From NCBI GenBank assembly GCA_021163585.1, contig JAGGTW010000079.1, forward strand, positions 1 through 6,492: a stretch of DNA of 6,492 nucleotides, in the 5' to 3' direction. Source of the stretch: Desulfurococcales archaeon (GTDB lineage: Archaea; Thermoproteota; Thermoprotei_A; Sulfolobales; NBVN01). Shown one piece after another: positions 1 to 5,847 of this stretch; the first letter of the stretch is position 1; every line of letters starts with the position of its first letter. The position numbers and the translations under genes were made by a program. The notes below the pieces were generated by a model. It did no database searches. It saw only the letters and a list, made by a program, of their open reading frames with translations, and was not told where the DNA came from.

Positions 1-41
1 CTGAGCTCCTCGGACTTGAATTCCAGGAGTTAAGTAAGTGA
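1..41 (+). CDS. Possible C-terminal tail of a truncated upstream gene
   Basis: The third plus-strand frame is open from the window edge and reads ELLGLEFQELSK before a TGA at 39-41. The composition is protein-like (alternating hydrophobic and charged residues), which suggests the end of a gene that begins to the left of the window. If real, it converges on the methyltransferase gene and overlaps its stop by about 12 bases. The first plus frame is also open, to a TAA at 31-33, but reads LSSSDLNSRS and looks less natural. Only a dozen codons are visible, so no product can be named. Confidence 0.25.
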   Translation, partial: ELLGLEFQELSK

Positions 42-704
42 TCTTAAGACCTTAACAGCATGCACCAAGTAGATAGTGTCTAAGGGAGTTCTCGCTAAAG
101 CTACTATGCATGGCTTCATACCTAAGCACCTGAGGTAGCTTAAGACGTACCCAACCCCCGTTGCTGATGACGCTGTCGCCACCAACCTTCCTCCGTACTT
201 AAGGAGCCCGCACCCTAGTCTGAAGATCTCCTTCATCAGCCCCAAGTCCCTGCCACCACACCAGTTAAGATCTAACTCATCCCTAGGCTCCAGCTTAAGG
301 TAAGGCGGGTTAGTGACCACGTAGTCTAGCCCAGTGAACCTGAGTAATTCATCTCTACTAGACACGAAAACTATCCTGTCCTCGACATTGTTTAGTCTAG
401 CATTAATTCTTGACGTAGCTAACGCCTTCCTACTTACGTCGTAGGCTATTACCTCCCTCACCCTGAAGTTCCTGGCTACGTAAATTGCTATGACACCTGA
501 CCCGCAGCCCAGGTCGAGGACCCTCCCATAGGGCTTAATGTGCTTTAGTATTAGGGCGGTAGATAGCGTATACACGGGGTTAAAGATTTCGTAGGGTATG
601 AAGAGGTGGAGGTCCATGAATTTAAAGTACTTAGTGAGTTTAGGAACTACCTTATGTGTCAACCTCAAAATAACTCTAATAGCTTCTGCCGCAAACTTAC
701 CCAT
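30..704 (-). CDS. HemK/PrmC-type SAM-dependent methyltransferase
   Basis: This 224-residue protein is a class I (Rossmann-fold) SAM-dependent methyltransferase. The SAM-binding motif I is VLDLGCGSG at residues 62-70. An acidic residue follows strand 2 (AYDVS, Asp89). The catalytic NPPY tetrapeptide is at 132-135. NPPY is the hallmark of N-methyltransferases of the HemK/PrmC/Mtq2 group, which methylate the glutamine of the GGQ loop in release factors, and of some RNA and DNA adenine methyltransferases. The stretch from EPRDEL to WCGGRDLG (139-155) matches the GG-x-x-G region after NPPY in HemK and HemK2. The first 40 or so residues are basic and lack the helical N-terminal domain of bacterial PrmC, so the protein is closer in size to archaeal HemK2-like enzymes. 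Release-factor methylation is the best guess, but an rRNA or tRNA substrate is possible. The ATG at 704 sits about 30 bases after a TATA-like box and the stop is TAA. The protein is expected to be cytoplasmic. Confidence 0.9.
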   Translation of the reverse strand: MGKFAAEAIRVILRLTHKVVPKLTKYFKFMDLHLFIPYEIFNPVYTLSTALILKHIKPYGRVLDLGCGSGVIAIYVARNFRVREVIAYDVSRKALATSRINARLNNVEDRIVFVSSRDELLRFTGLDYVVTNPPYLKLEPRDELDLNWCGGRDLGLMKEIFRLGCGLLKYGGRLVATASSATGVGYVLSYLRCLGMKPCIVALARTPLDTIYLVHAVKVLRSLT

Positions 705-728
705 AGGTACCGTAGCAATTACGTAAAG

Positions 729-739
729 CTATTAATAAT
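729..739 (-). promoter_or_regulatory. TATA-like box of the methyltransferase gene
   Basis: On the minus strand the sequence reads ATTATTAATAG, centred near 734, about 30 bases upstream of the ATG at 704. Archaeal TATA boxes are centred about 26 bases before the transcription start. This predicts a start near 708 and a leaderless or nearly leaderless mRNA. No Shine-Dalgarno motif is seen before the ATG, which agrees with that. Confidence 0.5.
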
Positions 740-775
740 GATTACCTCGTTTTAGGATAATTCGTTTGTAGATCG

Positions 776-792
776 CTGAGGCATGCCCTCGG
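776..792. repeat. Short hairpin between divergent promoters
   Basis: CTGAGG and CCTCGG can pair (six pairs, one a G-T wobble) around a five-base loop, CATGC. The hairpin lies between the minus-strand promoter of the methyltransferase and the plus-strand promoter of the caspase-like gene. It is short and could arise by chance. A regulator site is possible but there is no second copy in the window. Confidence 0.2.
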
Positions 793-822
793 AAATCCTT
801 AATGGAGTAGAAAGTATGATGC

Positions 823-838
823 AAAATAATTAATTTTA
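823..838 (+). promoter_or_regulatory. TATA-like region of the caspase-like gene
   Basis: An AT-only tract (AAAATAATTAATTTTA) lies about 50-65 bases before the GTG start at 887. A TATA box centred near 834 predicts a transcript starting near 860 with a leader of about 27 bases. That leader carries GGTGG at 876-880, six bases before the GTG, matching the archaeal Shine-Dalgarno core. The leadered arrangement differs from the apparently leaderless flippase gene downstream. Confidence 0.45.
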
Positions 839-886
839 GGTGTAGCAGAATATCACATTGGGTGCTCTTGCTCCTGGTGGTTTTGC

Positions 887-1705
887 GTGGGCAGAATTAA
901 GGAGAGGGAGAGGGTTAGGAGGAAGGCGAGAAGAAAGCAGTTAATTCTTGCCTTAATTGTTGCTGTAGCTGTTGCTTGTGGTGCTGGTCCCCTCTGCTTT
1001 AATTACTTAATGAGTCAGCAGAGCGTGAGCTCGGAAACACAGGTGGGTGAGGTCAGGCCTAAGGCTTTGGTTGCTGATAGCTTAATGCTTGACTTCCCTA
1101 ATCAGGAGCTAATCAATTACTTAGTAAGTACGCTGAGGGGTGCTGGCTATGATGTTGATGTGGTTTATGGCTCAGACGTTAACTTAACACTGTATTCTAG
1201 GCTTACTGACTACTCCCTAATTATTCTAAGGATTCACGGTGGTAAAGCAACCTACAAGACCCCTGACGGCGTCATCCACAAGCTTAACGGGCTATTCACA
1301 GGGGTTTTATGGAGTGATGAGTACTATAAGTTAAAGGTTGAGTGGTTAGCTACTAGGGCGTTCCCATACAATTCAACTAAGGCGTTCCTAGCAGTACTAC
1401 CTAAGTTTTTTGATGTAGAACTTAAAGGTAGGTTCAAGCCCGACTCAGTACTGATTGTTGCCAGCTGCTACTCACTATTTACTAGAGATATAGCTGATGC
1501 ACTAGGTAGGAGAGGGCTACCCATATTTATTGGGTGGGAAGGAGCAGTAACACTTAATCACATGGATGAAGCACTCAAGCTACTAATAGATAAAGTAATT
1601 AAGGAGAACTTAACGTGGGCTGAAGCAGTAAAAGTAGTTAATGAAGAGTTAGGCCCGGATCCCGTCTACGGTGAGGAACTAAGGGTAATTACGTATAAGC
1701 ACTAA
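887..1705 (+). CDS. Membrane-anchored caspase-like (clan CD/CHAT-like) protein, putative
   Basis: The 272-residue product starts with a very basic segment (residues 1-18, mostly Arg and Lys), then one hydrophobic helix (about 18-38). The rest is predicted to lie outside the membrane by the positive-inside rule. The soluble part (about 57-270) shows the alternating strand-helix pattern of the caspase/clostripain fold. A strand starts at KALVAD, a helix follows, then GYDVDVVYG, then a hydrophobic strand ending in His-Gly (LIILRIHGG, His117). Further on, a second hydrophobic strand ends in VLIVASCYS (Cys194), then GLPIFIGWEG, and a C-terminal helix with LTWAEAVK. A His-Gly after one strand and a Cys after another is the clan CD catalytic-dyad layout, and the GW-G plus later helix resembles the end of CHAT domains. 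From memory, a family of uncharacterised archaeal and bacterial proteins has a similar layout, ending in E-x-GPDP-x-Y as here (254-261). The fold assignment is inference; protease activity is not shown. The GTG start is supported by GGTGG six bases upstream, and the next Met (42) would remove the anchor. Confidence 0.7.
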   Translation: MGRIKERERVRRKARRKQLILALIVAVAVACGAGPLCFNYLMSQQSVSSETQVGEVRPKALVADSLMLDFPNQELINYLVSTLRGAGYDVDVVYGSDVNLTLYSRLTDYSLIILRIHGGKATYKTPDGVIHKLNGLFTGVLWSDEYYKLKVEWLATRAFPYNSTKAFLAVLPKFFDVELKGRFKPDSVLIVASCYSLFTRDIADALGRRGLPIFIGWEGAVTLNHMDEALKLLIDKVIKENLTWAEAVKVVNEELGPDPVYGEELRVITYKH

Positions 1706-1797
1706 CTTACTGCCTCCTCAAAATCAGTAATGATATCTAGGTATTAAAGCGGGTTGAGACCACTTAATGACTTTAGTTGGGCACTTAGTTAAGGTAA

Positions 1798-1806
1798 TTT
1801 TTATTA
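1798..1806 (+). promoter_or_regulatory. TATA-like box of the flippase gene
   Basis: TTTTTATTA, centred at about 1802, lies 26 bases before the A of the ATG at 1828. This is the spacing expected if transcription starts at the start codon itself. It suggests a leaderless mRNA and independent transcription from the upstream caspase-like gene, which ends 122 bases earlier. It also supports the ATG over the nearby in-frame GTG at 1837. Confidence 0.55.
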
Positions 1807-1827
1807 TCTCATCCTATAGATTGGTAG

Positions 1828-3222
1828 ATGATTGCTGTGAGAGAAGACCTTACTGAAGTTGTTGCTGGTGGTATGTGGATATTCCTCGGTAGTCTCGTTG
1901 TTTCCTTATCTGGTTTTATTTTCTGGGTCATACTTTCTAGGTTAGCTGGTGTTGAGTCAGTAGGTATTGCCTCAGCTGTTGTGAGTGCTTCAGGTGTTGC
2001 TACTACGTTAGTTAGTGCTGGGTTAAATATAGCTGTTGTCAGAGTAGTAGCTGCTGGCGGTCCTAAAGCATTTACTACATCAGTAATACTTGCAGTAGTG
2101 CTTGGTTCTGCAGCAGCTGTCTTAACCATACCGCTAATTCACTCACTGGGTTACGGGGGCTTAACTTATTTTGCTTCAGCTCTAGCCCTACTCACTGCTG
2201 CTGGAGTAGCTGTGACCCAGTCACTCATTGGTTTTGAGTTATTTAAGGGGTTCTTCACGACCCTACTTACTGGCTCCTTAGCTAAGGTTGCTGTAGGTGT
2301 TGCTCTAGCTGTGGCTGGCTTAGGTGCTCTAGCTCCATTAATTGGCTACCTTGCCTACCCTGTAGTAGCCCTTATTACAGGTACTTCAGTAGTTTTACCT
2401 TTATTAATGCGTTCAGGCACATTAAGACCTGATGCCCAGGAATTTAAGGAGTTGATTAAGCTGACCTTCTCCAACTACCCTTACACGTTCTCAACTCAGT
2501 TAATGACCATGCTTGGTGTCTACTTCTTCGCCTACTTAATTCGGGAGGCAGTACCTGTAGGTACTCTCTACATAGCACTTATGATCACGCTAGCTATATC
2601 AGCTATACCTAACTCCCTACTGAGTGCTGCTCTACCAATAGGTGTTAGGAGGGGTACTGAACCGTTTGCTGAGGGCTTCAGGATTGGGCTATCCCTAGCC
2701 ACCCCAATAGTGGTGTTTGTCGGTGCCGCCAGCAGTGCCGTGCTGAGGATTATTAATCCTGAGCTACTATTAGGTGCTAACACCCTTAAGATCCTCTTAC
2801 TCTCGCTACCCCCACTAACTGCCTTAACATCAGCTATCATGTCACTGAATAGGAGAGGAGATATTAAGGGGCTAGCTGCTGTGGGCTTAATTAGGCTTGC
2901 AGTACTTACTGCTCTACTCCCACCACTAACTCATTATGCTGGCTTACTTGGTGCGTCACTAGCCTATCTAGCAGCAAATACTACACCACTACCCATAGCA
3001 CTAAAGAATATTGATATAGGGCATAATCTACTCAAACTCTGGGGGATTCAAGCAACACTAATACTTACTTCTGCTTCCCTCAGTAATTACGTAGGAGAGC
3101 TACCTGCCGCAGCCTTCTTAACCATAGCTACTATACCCTTAATGCATGCTACAAGAACATACTCAATACAGGAACTAACTAGGACATTAAGAACAGCTAT
3201 AGTACATTTACTAAGGTCTTAG
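1828..3222 (+). CDS. Wzx/MOP-type polysaccharide or lipid-linked oligosaccharide flippase
   Basis: This 464-residue protein is almost entirely hydrophobic, with roughly 12-14 predicted membrane helices starting at about residue 15 and ending near 440. The N-terminal pattern, a first helix with LSGFIFWVILSRL followed by VESVGIASAVVSASG, matches the oligosaccharide flippase family, in which TM1 is followed by a short loop and a Gly-rich TM2. The second half restarts with a basic segment and a Pro-containing helix (FKELIKLTFSNYPYTFS, 206-222), then VPVGTLYIA (242-250) and IPNSLLSAALP (260-270), which resembles the internal duplication of the MOP superfamily. Such proteins move lipid-linked sugars across the cytoplasmic membrane, for S-layer N-glycans or surface polysaccharides. 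The substrate cannot be read from sequence. A GT-C-like membrane protein at 3902-5587 supports a glycan role, but it has its own promoter. The stop is TAG. A MATE-type drug exporter is a less likely alternative. Confidence 0.8.
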   Translation: MIAVREDLTEVVAGGMWIFLGSLVVSLSGFIFWVILSRLAGVESVGIASAVVSASGVATTLVSAGLNIAVVRVVAAGGPKAFTTSVILAVVLGSAAAVLTIPLIHSLGYGGLTYFASALALLTAAGVAVTQSLIGFELFKGFFTTLLTGSLAKVAVGVALAVAGLGALAPLIGYLAYPVVALITGTSVVLPLLMRSGTLRPDAQEFKELIKLTFSNYPYTFSTQLMTMLGVYFFAYLIREAVPVGTLYIALMITLAISAIPNSLLSAALPIGVRRGTEPFAEGFRIGLSLATPIVVFVGAASSAVLRIINPELLLGANTLKILLLSLPPLTALTSAIMSLNRRGDIKGLAAVGLIRLAVLTALLPPLTHYAGLLGASLAYLAANTTPLPIALKNIDIGHNLLKLWGIQATLILTSASLSNYVGELPAAAFLTIATIPLMHATRTYSIQELTRTLRTAIVHLLRS

Positions 3223-3304
3223 AGGAGGACGACCCAGTAATTCATAGTGCTTGCTTGAAATGGTAAATTACTTGAAATTCACTCTCCTATGGAAATTTAA
3301 AGGC

Positions 3305-3526
3305 CTACTTCGTCATTTTCTCTTTCCCGCGCCCTTCCTTAATTAAGGTAACTAACTGCAGGACTACACCAATAACTAGGAAATAATAAGCTACTTCAGC
3401 AAACTTATTCGCTAATACCTCACTACCTAAAGCTAAAGCTACAGCGGCTGAAACAAGCATAACCATAAAAGCAACAATAAATACAATACTTACCTTGTTT
3501 ACTAGCTTAATTAACTCACTACCTAT
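3305..3526 (-). CDS. Small two-helix membrane protein with apparent ATA start
   Basis: A minus-strand frame encodes 73 residues beginning IGSELIKLVNKVSIVF and ending KEKMTK before TAG. It has two clear membrane helices (about 12-34 and 45-62), a loop with GSEVLANKFAE between them, and a basic C-terminus (KEGRGKEK), so both ends probably face the cytoplasm. No ATG, GTG or TTG exists at the front: an in-frame TGA lies three codons before the ATA at 3526, and the first ATG (3466) falls inside the first helix. However, GGTGA at 3537-3533 lies six bases before the ATA, exactly where a Shine-Dalgarno motif should be. Either ATA is used as a start, or the start was lost by mutation, or the sequence has an error. 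No family was recognised. It converges with the flippase gene, with 82 bases between their stops. Confidence 0.6.
   Translation of the reverse strand: MGSELIKLVNKVSIVFIVAFMVMLVSAAVALALGSEVLANKFAEVAYYFLVIGVVLQLVTLIKEGRGKEKMTK
3335..3348. repeat. First copy of 14-base repeat TTCCTTAATTAAGG
   Basis: The same 14 bases recur at 3554-3567, and each copy contains the 12-base palindrome CCTTAATTAAGG. This copy lies inside the 3' end of the small two-helix gene, where it encodes LIKE. TTA-ATT-AAG is a common Leu-Ile-Lys string in this genome, so this copy may be plain coding sequence. Confidence 0.35.
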
Positions 3527-3532
3527 GGACGC

Positions 3533-3537
3533 TCACC
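3533..3537 (-). promoter_or_regulatory. GGTGA ribosome-binding site deciding an ATA start
   Basis: GGTGA on the minus strand matches the complement of the archaeal 16S rRNA 3' end (consensus GGTGATC). It lies six bases upstream of the ATA at 3526 and overlaps the in-frame TGA that closes the frame upstream. No other start codon in that frame lies at a suitable distance, so this motif is the main argument for translation beginning at ATA. Confidence 0.5.
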
Positions 3538-3552
3538 TAGAGTAAATTGAGT

Positions 3553-3570
3553 TTTCCTTAATTAAGGAAA
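3553..3570. repeat. 18-base perfect palindrome, possible operator or terminator stem
   Basis: TTTCCTTAATTAAGGAAA reads the same on both strands. It lies in the 72-base gap between the two small minus-strand genes. A TATA-like tract, TTTTTAATT, lies just upstream on the minus strand (centred near 3577), which predicts transcription starting near 3551. The palindrome would therefore sit between TATA box and start site, a usual place for an archaeal repressor. The T-rich tract at 3573-3584 could instead end transcription of the 3599-3826 gene. The two roles are not exclusive. Confidence 0.45.
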
Positions 3571-3598
3571 TGAATTAAAAATAACTTACTACATAGGT

Positions 3599-3826
3599 TT
3601 ATTCTTTTAGCTTAGCAGCTACGAGAACACCTATCGCAATTGCTGCTACAGCCGCACCAGCCACTATGCTCGTGTAGTCTCCGCCCTGCTCTGGCGGTAC
3701 TTCTACTTCACCACCTACGACGTAGGGGTTCTGGGCAACTACTGGTGAGGGAGTTACTAAAGCACCGACTATTACCAGTACCGTGAGAGCTGCGATAAGA
3801 CCTAAGTAAGCGTACTTTCTCCTCAT
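3599..3826 (-). CDS. Small secreted protein with C-terminal membrane anchor
   Basis: From the ATG at 3826 the product is 75 residues. It has a typical signal peptide: a basic start MRRKYAYLG, a hydrophobic core (about 9-25), and a likely cleavage site after SPVVA (residue 31). A short outside segment with Pro, Glu and Gly (QNPYVVGGEVEVPPEQGGDY) follows, then a C-terminal helix rich in Ala, Ile and Val (about 53-71) and a basic tail KLKE. The mature part is about 44 residues, anchored and mostly exposed outside. The frame also has an ATG at 3853 (84 residues), but the TATA-like box at 3862-3870 would start transcription near 3840, downstream of that ATG, and the extra nine residues would precede the signal peptide. 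GGGAG lies close before the ATG at 3826. A GTG at 3838 is a third option. Family and function were not recognised. It is divergent from the GT-C-like gene. Confidence 0.65.
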   Translation of the reverse strand: MRRKYAYLGLIAALTVLVIVGALVTPSPVVAQNPYVVGGEVEVPPEQGGDYTSIVAGAAVAAIAIGVLVAAKLKE

Positions 3827-3861
3827 AGTCTCCCACACATATATATTTTTCATTGAATAGA

Positions 3862-3870
3862 CATATAAAT
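3862..3870. promoter_or_regulatory. Shared TATA-like element for two divergent genes
   Basis: The sequence ACATATAAAT reads as a TATA box on both strands (TATAAA on plus, TTTATATG on minus). On plus it is centred 36 bases before the ATG at 3902, giving a leader of about 10 bases. On minus it is centred about 40 bases before the ATG at 3826, giving a leader of about 14 bases. No second good TATA box is in the gap, so one element may set both directions. The AT run at 3839-3849 is placed too far downstream to serve the minus gene. Confidence 0.45.
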
Positions 3871-3878
3871 CTTTTCCA

Positions 3879-3900
3879 TAATCAGTTCACAGGCTGATTA
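3879..3900. repeat. Inverted repeat at the GT-C-like gene start, possible operator
   Basis: TAATCAG and CTGATTA form perfect 7-base arms around an 8-base spacer. The repeat ends one base before the ATG at 3902 and covers the predicted transcription start near 3892. A dimeric regulator bound here would block RNA polymerase on the plus strand without covering the shared TATA element. In RNA most of it would lie upstream of or at the mRNA 5' end, so a DNA-binding role is more likely than an RNA hairpin. Confidence 0.45.
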
Positions 3901-3901
3901 A

Positions 3902-5587
3902 ATGAATTTGAAGTCAGCAGTACTTCGAGTTACTACTGGCTTACTAGTCATCTATGCTATGTATTACGCAGGGTTTGGGTGGCTCCCCATAAGCTTTACT
4001 GAGGACAGAATTCTTAAGTACATCATAAACACAGAACCCCTCCTAGCCTACCTGCCCATAGACTTCATACTCATCACCCTCTCAATAACTTCAGCTCCCC
4101 ACCTACTTAAGGTAAGCATAAAACCAATAATTCCGCCTCTCGCCATGACCTTCACCGGGTACCTACTCTACGCTGCTGTAGGTGACCCACGCGTTCTCGT
4201 ACTCTCATCGGCCTCAGCCATTATCACACTCTACGTACTATACAAGAACCTAGGACTGAGGGAGGTCATCATGTCTGCAGTACATGCAATAATAATTCTT
4301 GAGGTAGCTGCAATAACATCAACTCTAACGTACTTCGCCGTAGGTTCATGGAGCTCGCTGACCAAAGCCATAGTACTTAGGGAGAGGTTTACATGGGGTT
4401 TTCTTGAATGGGCCTCAATACCCCTACTAGCTACCTCAGCACTGCTATGGACGTACAGCTACGTAAGAAAAACCGAGTATCCACTCAAGGACATTGCCGT
4501 AAGATTAGAGAAGGAGCTAGCGGGTGTTGGAATTAAGTATATAGTAGGGCCTAAGGCACTAGCTGTAGCAGTAGCCCTAGCATTACTGGCTATCGCACTG
4601 CCGCACCTCCCAACAGTGAATCCGGGGCTACATCCAGTAAGTGTCGACACATACTACTACATGAAGTTCATAAGCTACGCAGATATACACGGCCTCTCCC
4701 AAGCACTAATTAAGTTTAAGGGCTTCGCTAGGCCAGCCTACCTCACCATACTCTACTACGCGTCCAGAGCAGTAGACCCGGTAATACTCCTAGACATAGT
4801 CCATCCAGCAATAGCACTAACCCTCCTCACCATCGCTACCTACTTATTCGTGAGGAAATTCGCTGACGATAAGGCAACATCCATAGCCGCCCTACTAACC
4901 CCTCTCGGCCACAGCACAGTAACGTTCATCGCCGGAGGCTTCCAAGCTAACTCCATAGCACTACCAATAGCCCTACTAATGCTCGCAACAGACCCTAAAT
5001 CCAAGACCAAATTATTCGCACTCGCAGTGCCGCTAGCTCTAATACATCCATGGACATTCATAATGTACTCAGCAGCCTACGCAGCCTACGCGTGGAGGGT
5101 CAAAGGCCTGAAAATTAAGGGGTTGACCACACCAGCAGCCACCCTACTAGCAGCCCTAGGAATTAGTGAAATCGTAGACCTACTCACGGCAGGCGTCAGC
5201 CCAACCTCAGCAGCTGCAGGAACAGTCACGAGGTCCATAGGGCTCTACCTACCACAAAACCTATTCCGAGGAATCGAGTTCTGGACCTGGGGATCTCAGG
5301 CAAACGCTTTAGTATTTACCACTGCAGCACTAACCTACTCATTAACACCTGTAACGGCCGTACTAGCTGTCACAGCACCACTACTCCTCATAACCTCCTC
5401 AGTCATAATCCATAGGCTCGTGCTTAACACACCCCTAGAAGCACATGCTTCAGTACTACTGAAGGGGCTGGATCGAATGATAATTATTGCTGTTATATTG
5501 GTGAATGCCGTCAGAGGGCTTGAAGTGCTTTCAGGTATGACGCCACTGGTAGGCGATGTATGGCAGGCCATCATTTATAGACCTTAA
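3902..5587 (+). CDS. Polytopic membrane protein, putative GT-C-type glycosyltransferase
   Basis: The 561-residue product is an integral membrane protein with roughly 12-14 predicted helices. The N-terminal third (1-190) has about six helices. A cytoplasm-like charged segment follows (189-213, with RKTEYPLKDIAVRLEKEL). A helix at about 218-234 leads into a loop with HPVSVDTYYYMKF (244-256) and Arg277 in FARP. D-x-Y-Y-Y, then Tyr259 and a Gly nine residues after Asp249-Tyr253's end, is reminiscent of the D-P-x-Y-x-Y-R motif in the first outer loop of the STT3/AglB oligosaccharyltransferases, where Asp binds metal. Further short loops carry GGFQAN (345-350) and HPW (382-384). GT-C enzymes take sugars from a polyprenyl-phosphate carrier and act on the outer face. 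Unlike most of them, the candidate Asp follows several helices instead of one, so the N-terminal helices may be an added domain. An unknown membrane protein family remains possible. The ATG follows the inverted repeat; the stop is TAA. Confidence 0.6.
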   Translation: MNLKSAVLRVTTGLLVIYAMYYAGFGWLPISFTEDRILKYIINTEPLLAYLPIDFILITLSITSAPHLLKVSIKPIIPPLAMTFTGYLLYAAVGDPRVLVLSSASAIITLYVLYKNLGLREVIMSAVHAIIILEVAAITSTLTYFAVGSWSSLTKAIVLRERFTWGFLEWASIPLLATSALLWTYSYVRKTEYPLKDIAVRLEKELAGVGIKYIVGPKALAVAVALALLAIALPHLPTVNPGLHPVSVDTYYYMKFISYADIHGLSQALIKFKGFARPAYLTILYYASRAVDPVILLDIVHPAIALTLLTIATYLFVRKFADDKATSIAALLTPLGHSTVTFIAGGFQANSIALPIALLMLATDPKSKTKLFALAVPLALIHPWTFIMYSAAYAAYAWRVKGLKIKGLTTPAATLLAALGISEIVDLLTAGVSPTSAAAGTVTRSIGLYLPQNLFRGIEFWTWGSQANALVFTTAALTYSLTPVTAVLAVTAPLLLITSSVIIHRLVLNTPLEAHASVLLKGLDRMIIIAVILVNAVRGLEVLSGMTPLVGDVWQAIIYRP

Positions 5588-5827
5588 TTTAGGAATTACC
5601 TCATCTACTGCATGCGCTACCCATATTATGCTTTCTTGCAATAACTATGTAGTACGCACTAAACACTGTGACGCCTCCCATAGATTACCGAACTACTTGA
5701 GTGATTCACTAATTAAGTCAAGTGAATTACTGGTAAACCCTGTCTCCACCCTCCCCAAAATCTCTTTAATTAATCTCTTCGACCTTCCCGGAGCAGTTAG
5801 CGTTAATGGGCAAGTACTTACCTTGAT
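5531..5827 (-). pseudogene. Decayed protein gene with two in-frame TAG codons
   Basis: One minus-strand frame reads as plausible protein from about 5827 to a TGA at 5531-5533, interrupted only by TAG at 5693-5695 and 5645-5647. The pieces are IKVSTCPLTLTAPGRSKRL... to LISESLK, then FGNLWEASQCLVRTT, then LLQESIIWVAHAVDEVIPKL and RSINDGLP. The amino-acid mix is normal, with an amphipathic helix in the first and third parts, and no frameshift is needed to join them. No ATG, GTG or TTG stands at the front. A TATA-like box at 5848-5856 would place a leaderless start near 5826, where the codon is ATC, possibly a mutated ATG. Three point changes would thus explain the decay. The last 57 bases lie antisense to the end of the GT-C-like gene, so the original gene may have ended earlier or overlapped it. 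No family was recognised. TAG readthrough (including pyrrolysine) is the alternative but unlikely. Confidence 0.45.
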
Positions 5828-5847
5828 TTCTTTGTGATGGCTTGAGG

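Noticed and set aside
1..40. tRNA 3' end at the left edge (TTCAAGTCC on the minus strand)
   Set aside because: The flanking bases do not form a five-pair T-stem.
705..886. C/D box guide RNA in the divergent gap
   Set aside because: There are ATGATT and CTGA fragments, but no proper RTGATGA box C paired with boxes D and D' at normal spacing.
1809..2129. Minus-strand frame of 106 codons inside the flippase gene
   Set aside because: Very rich in Thr, Ala and Pro, as expected for the reverse complement of hydrophobic codons; the flippase frame is clearly the real one.
2568..2840. Minus-strand frame of 90 codons inside the flippase gene
   Set aside because: Antisense shadow of membrane-helix codons, no promoter or ribosome-binding motif.
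3824..3853. ATG at 3853 as the start of the small secreted protein
   Set aside because: It lies upstream of the transcription start predicted from the only good TATA box, and it adds nine residues before a typical signal peptide.
4459..5574. Three minus-strand frames (4459-4650, 4840-5061, 5335-5574)
   Set aside because: All lie antisense to the GT-C-like gene and show Ser, Thr and Ala-rich shadow composition.
5645..5695. TAG as a sense codon (pyrrolysine or other recoding)
   Set aside because: The flippase and the small two-helix gene end normally at TAG, and no known pyrrolysine protein family is recognised here; kept only as an alternative.
5556..5837. 93-residue plus-strand frame overlapping the end of the GT-C-like gene
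   Set aside because: Composition is shadow-like, with many Cys, His and Ser residues and no domain or promoter at a suitable distance. The minus-strand frame in the same place looks more like protein.
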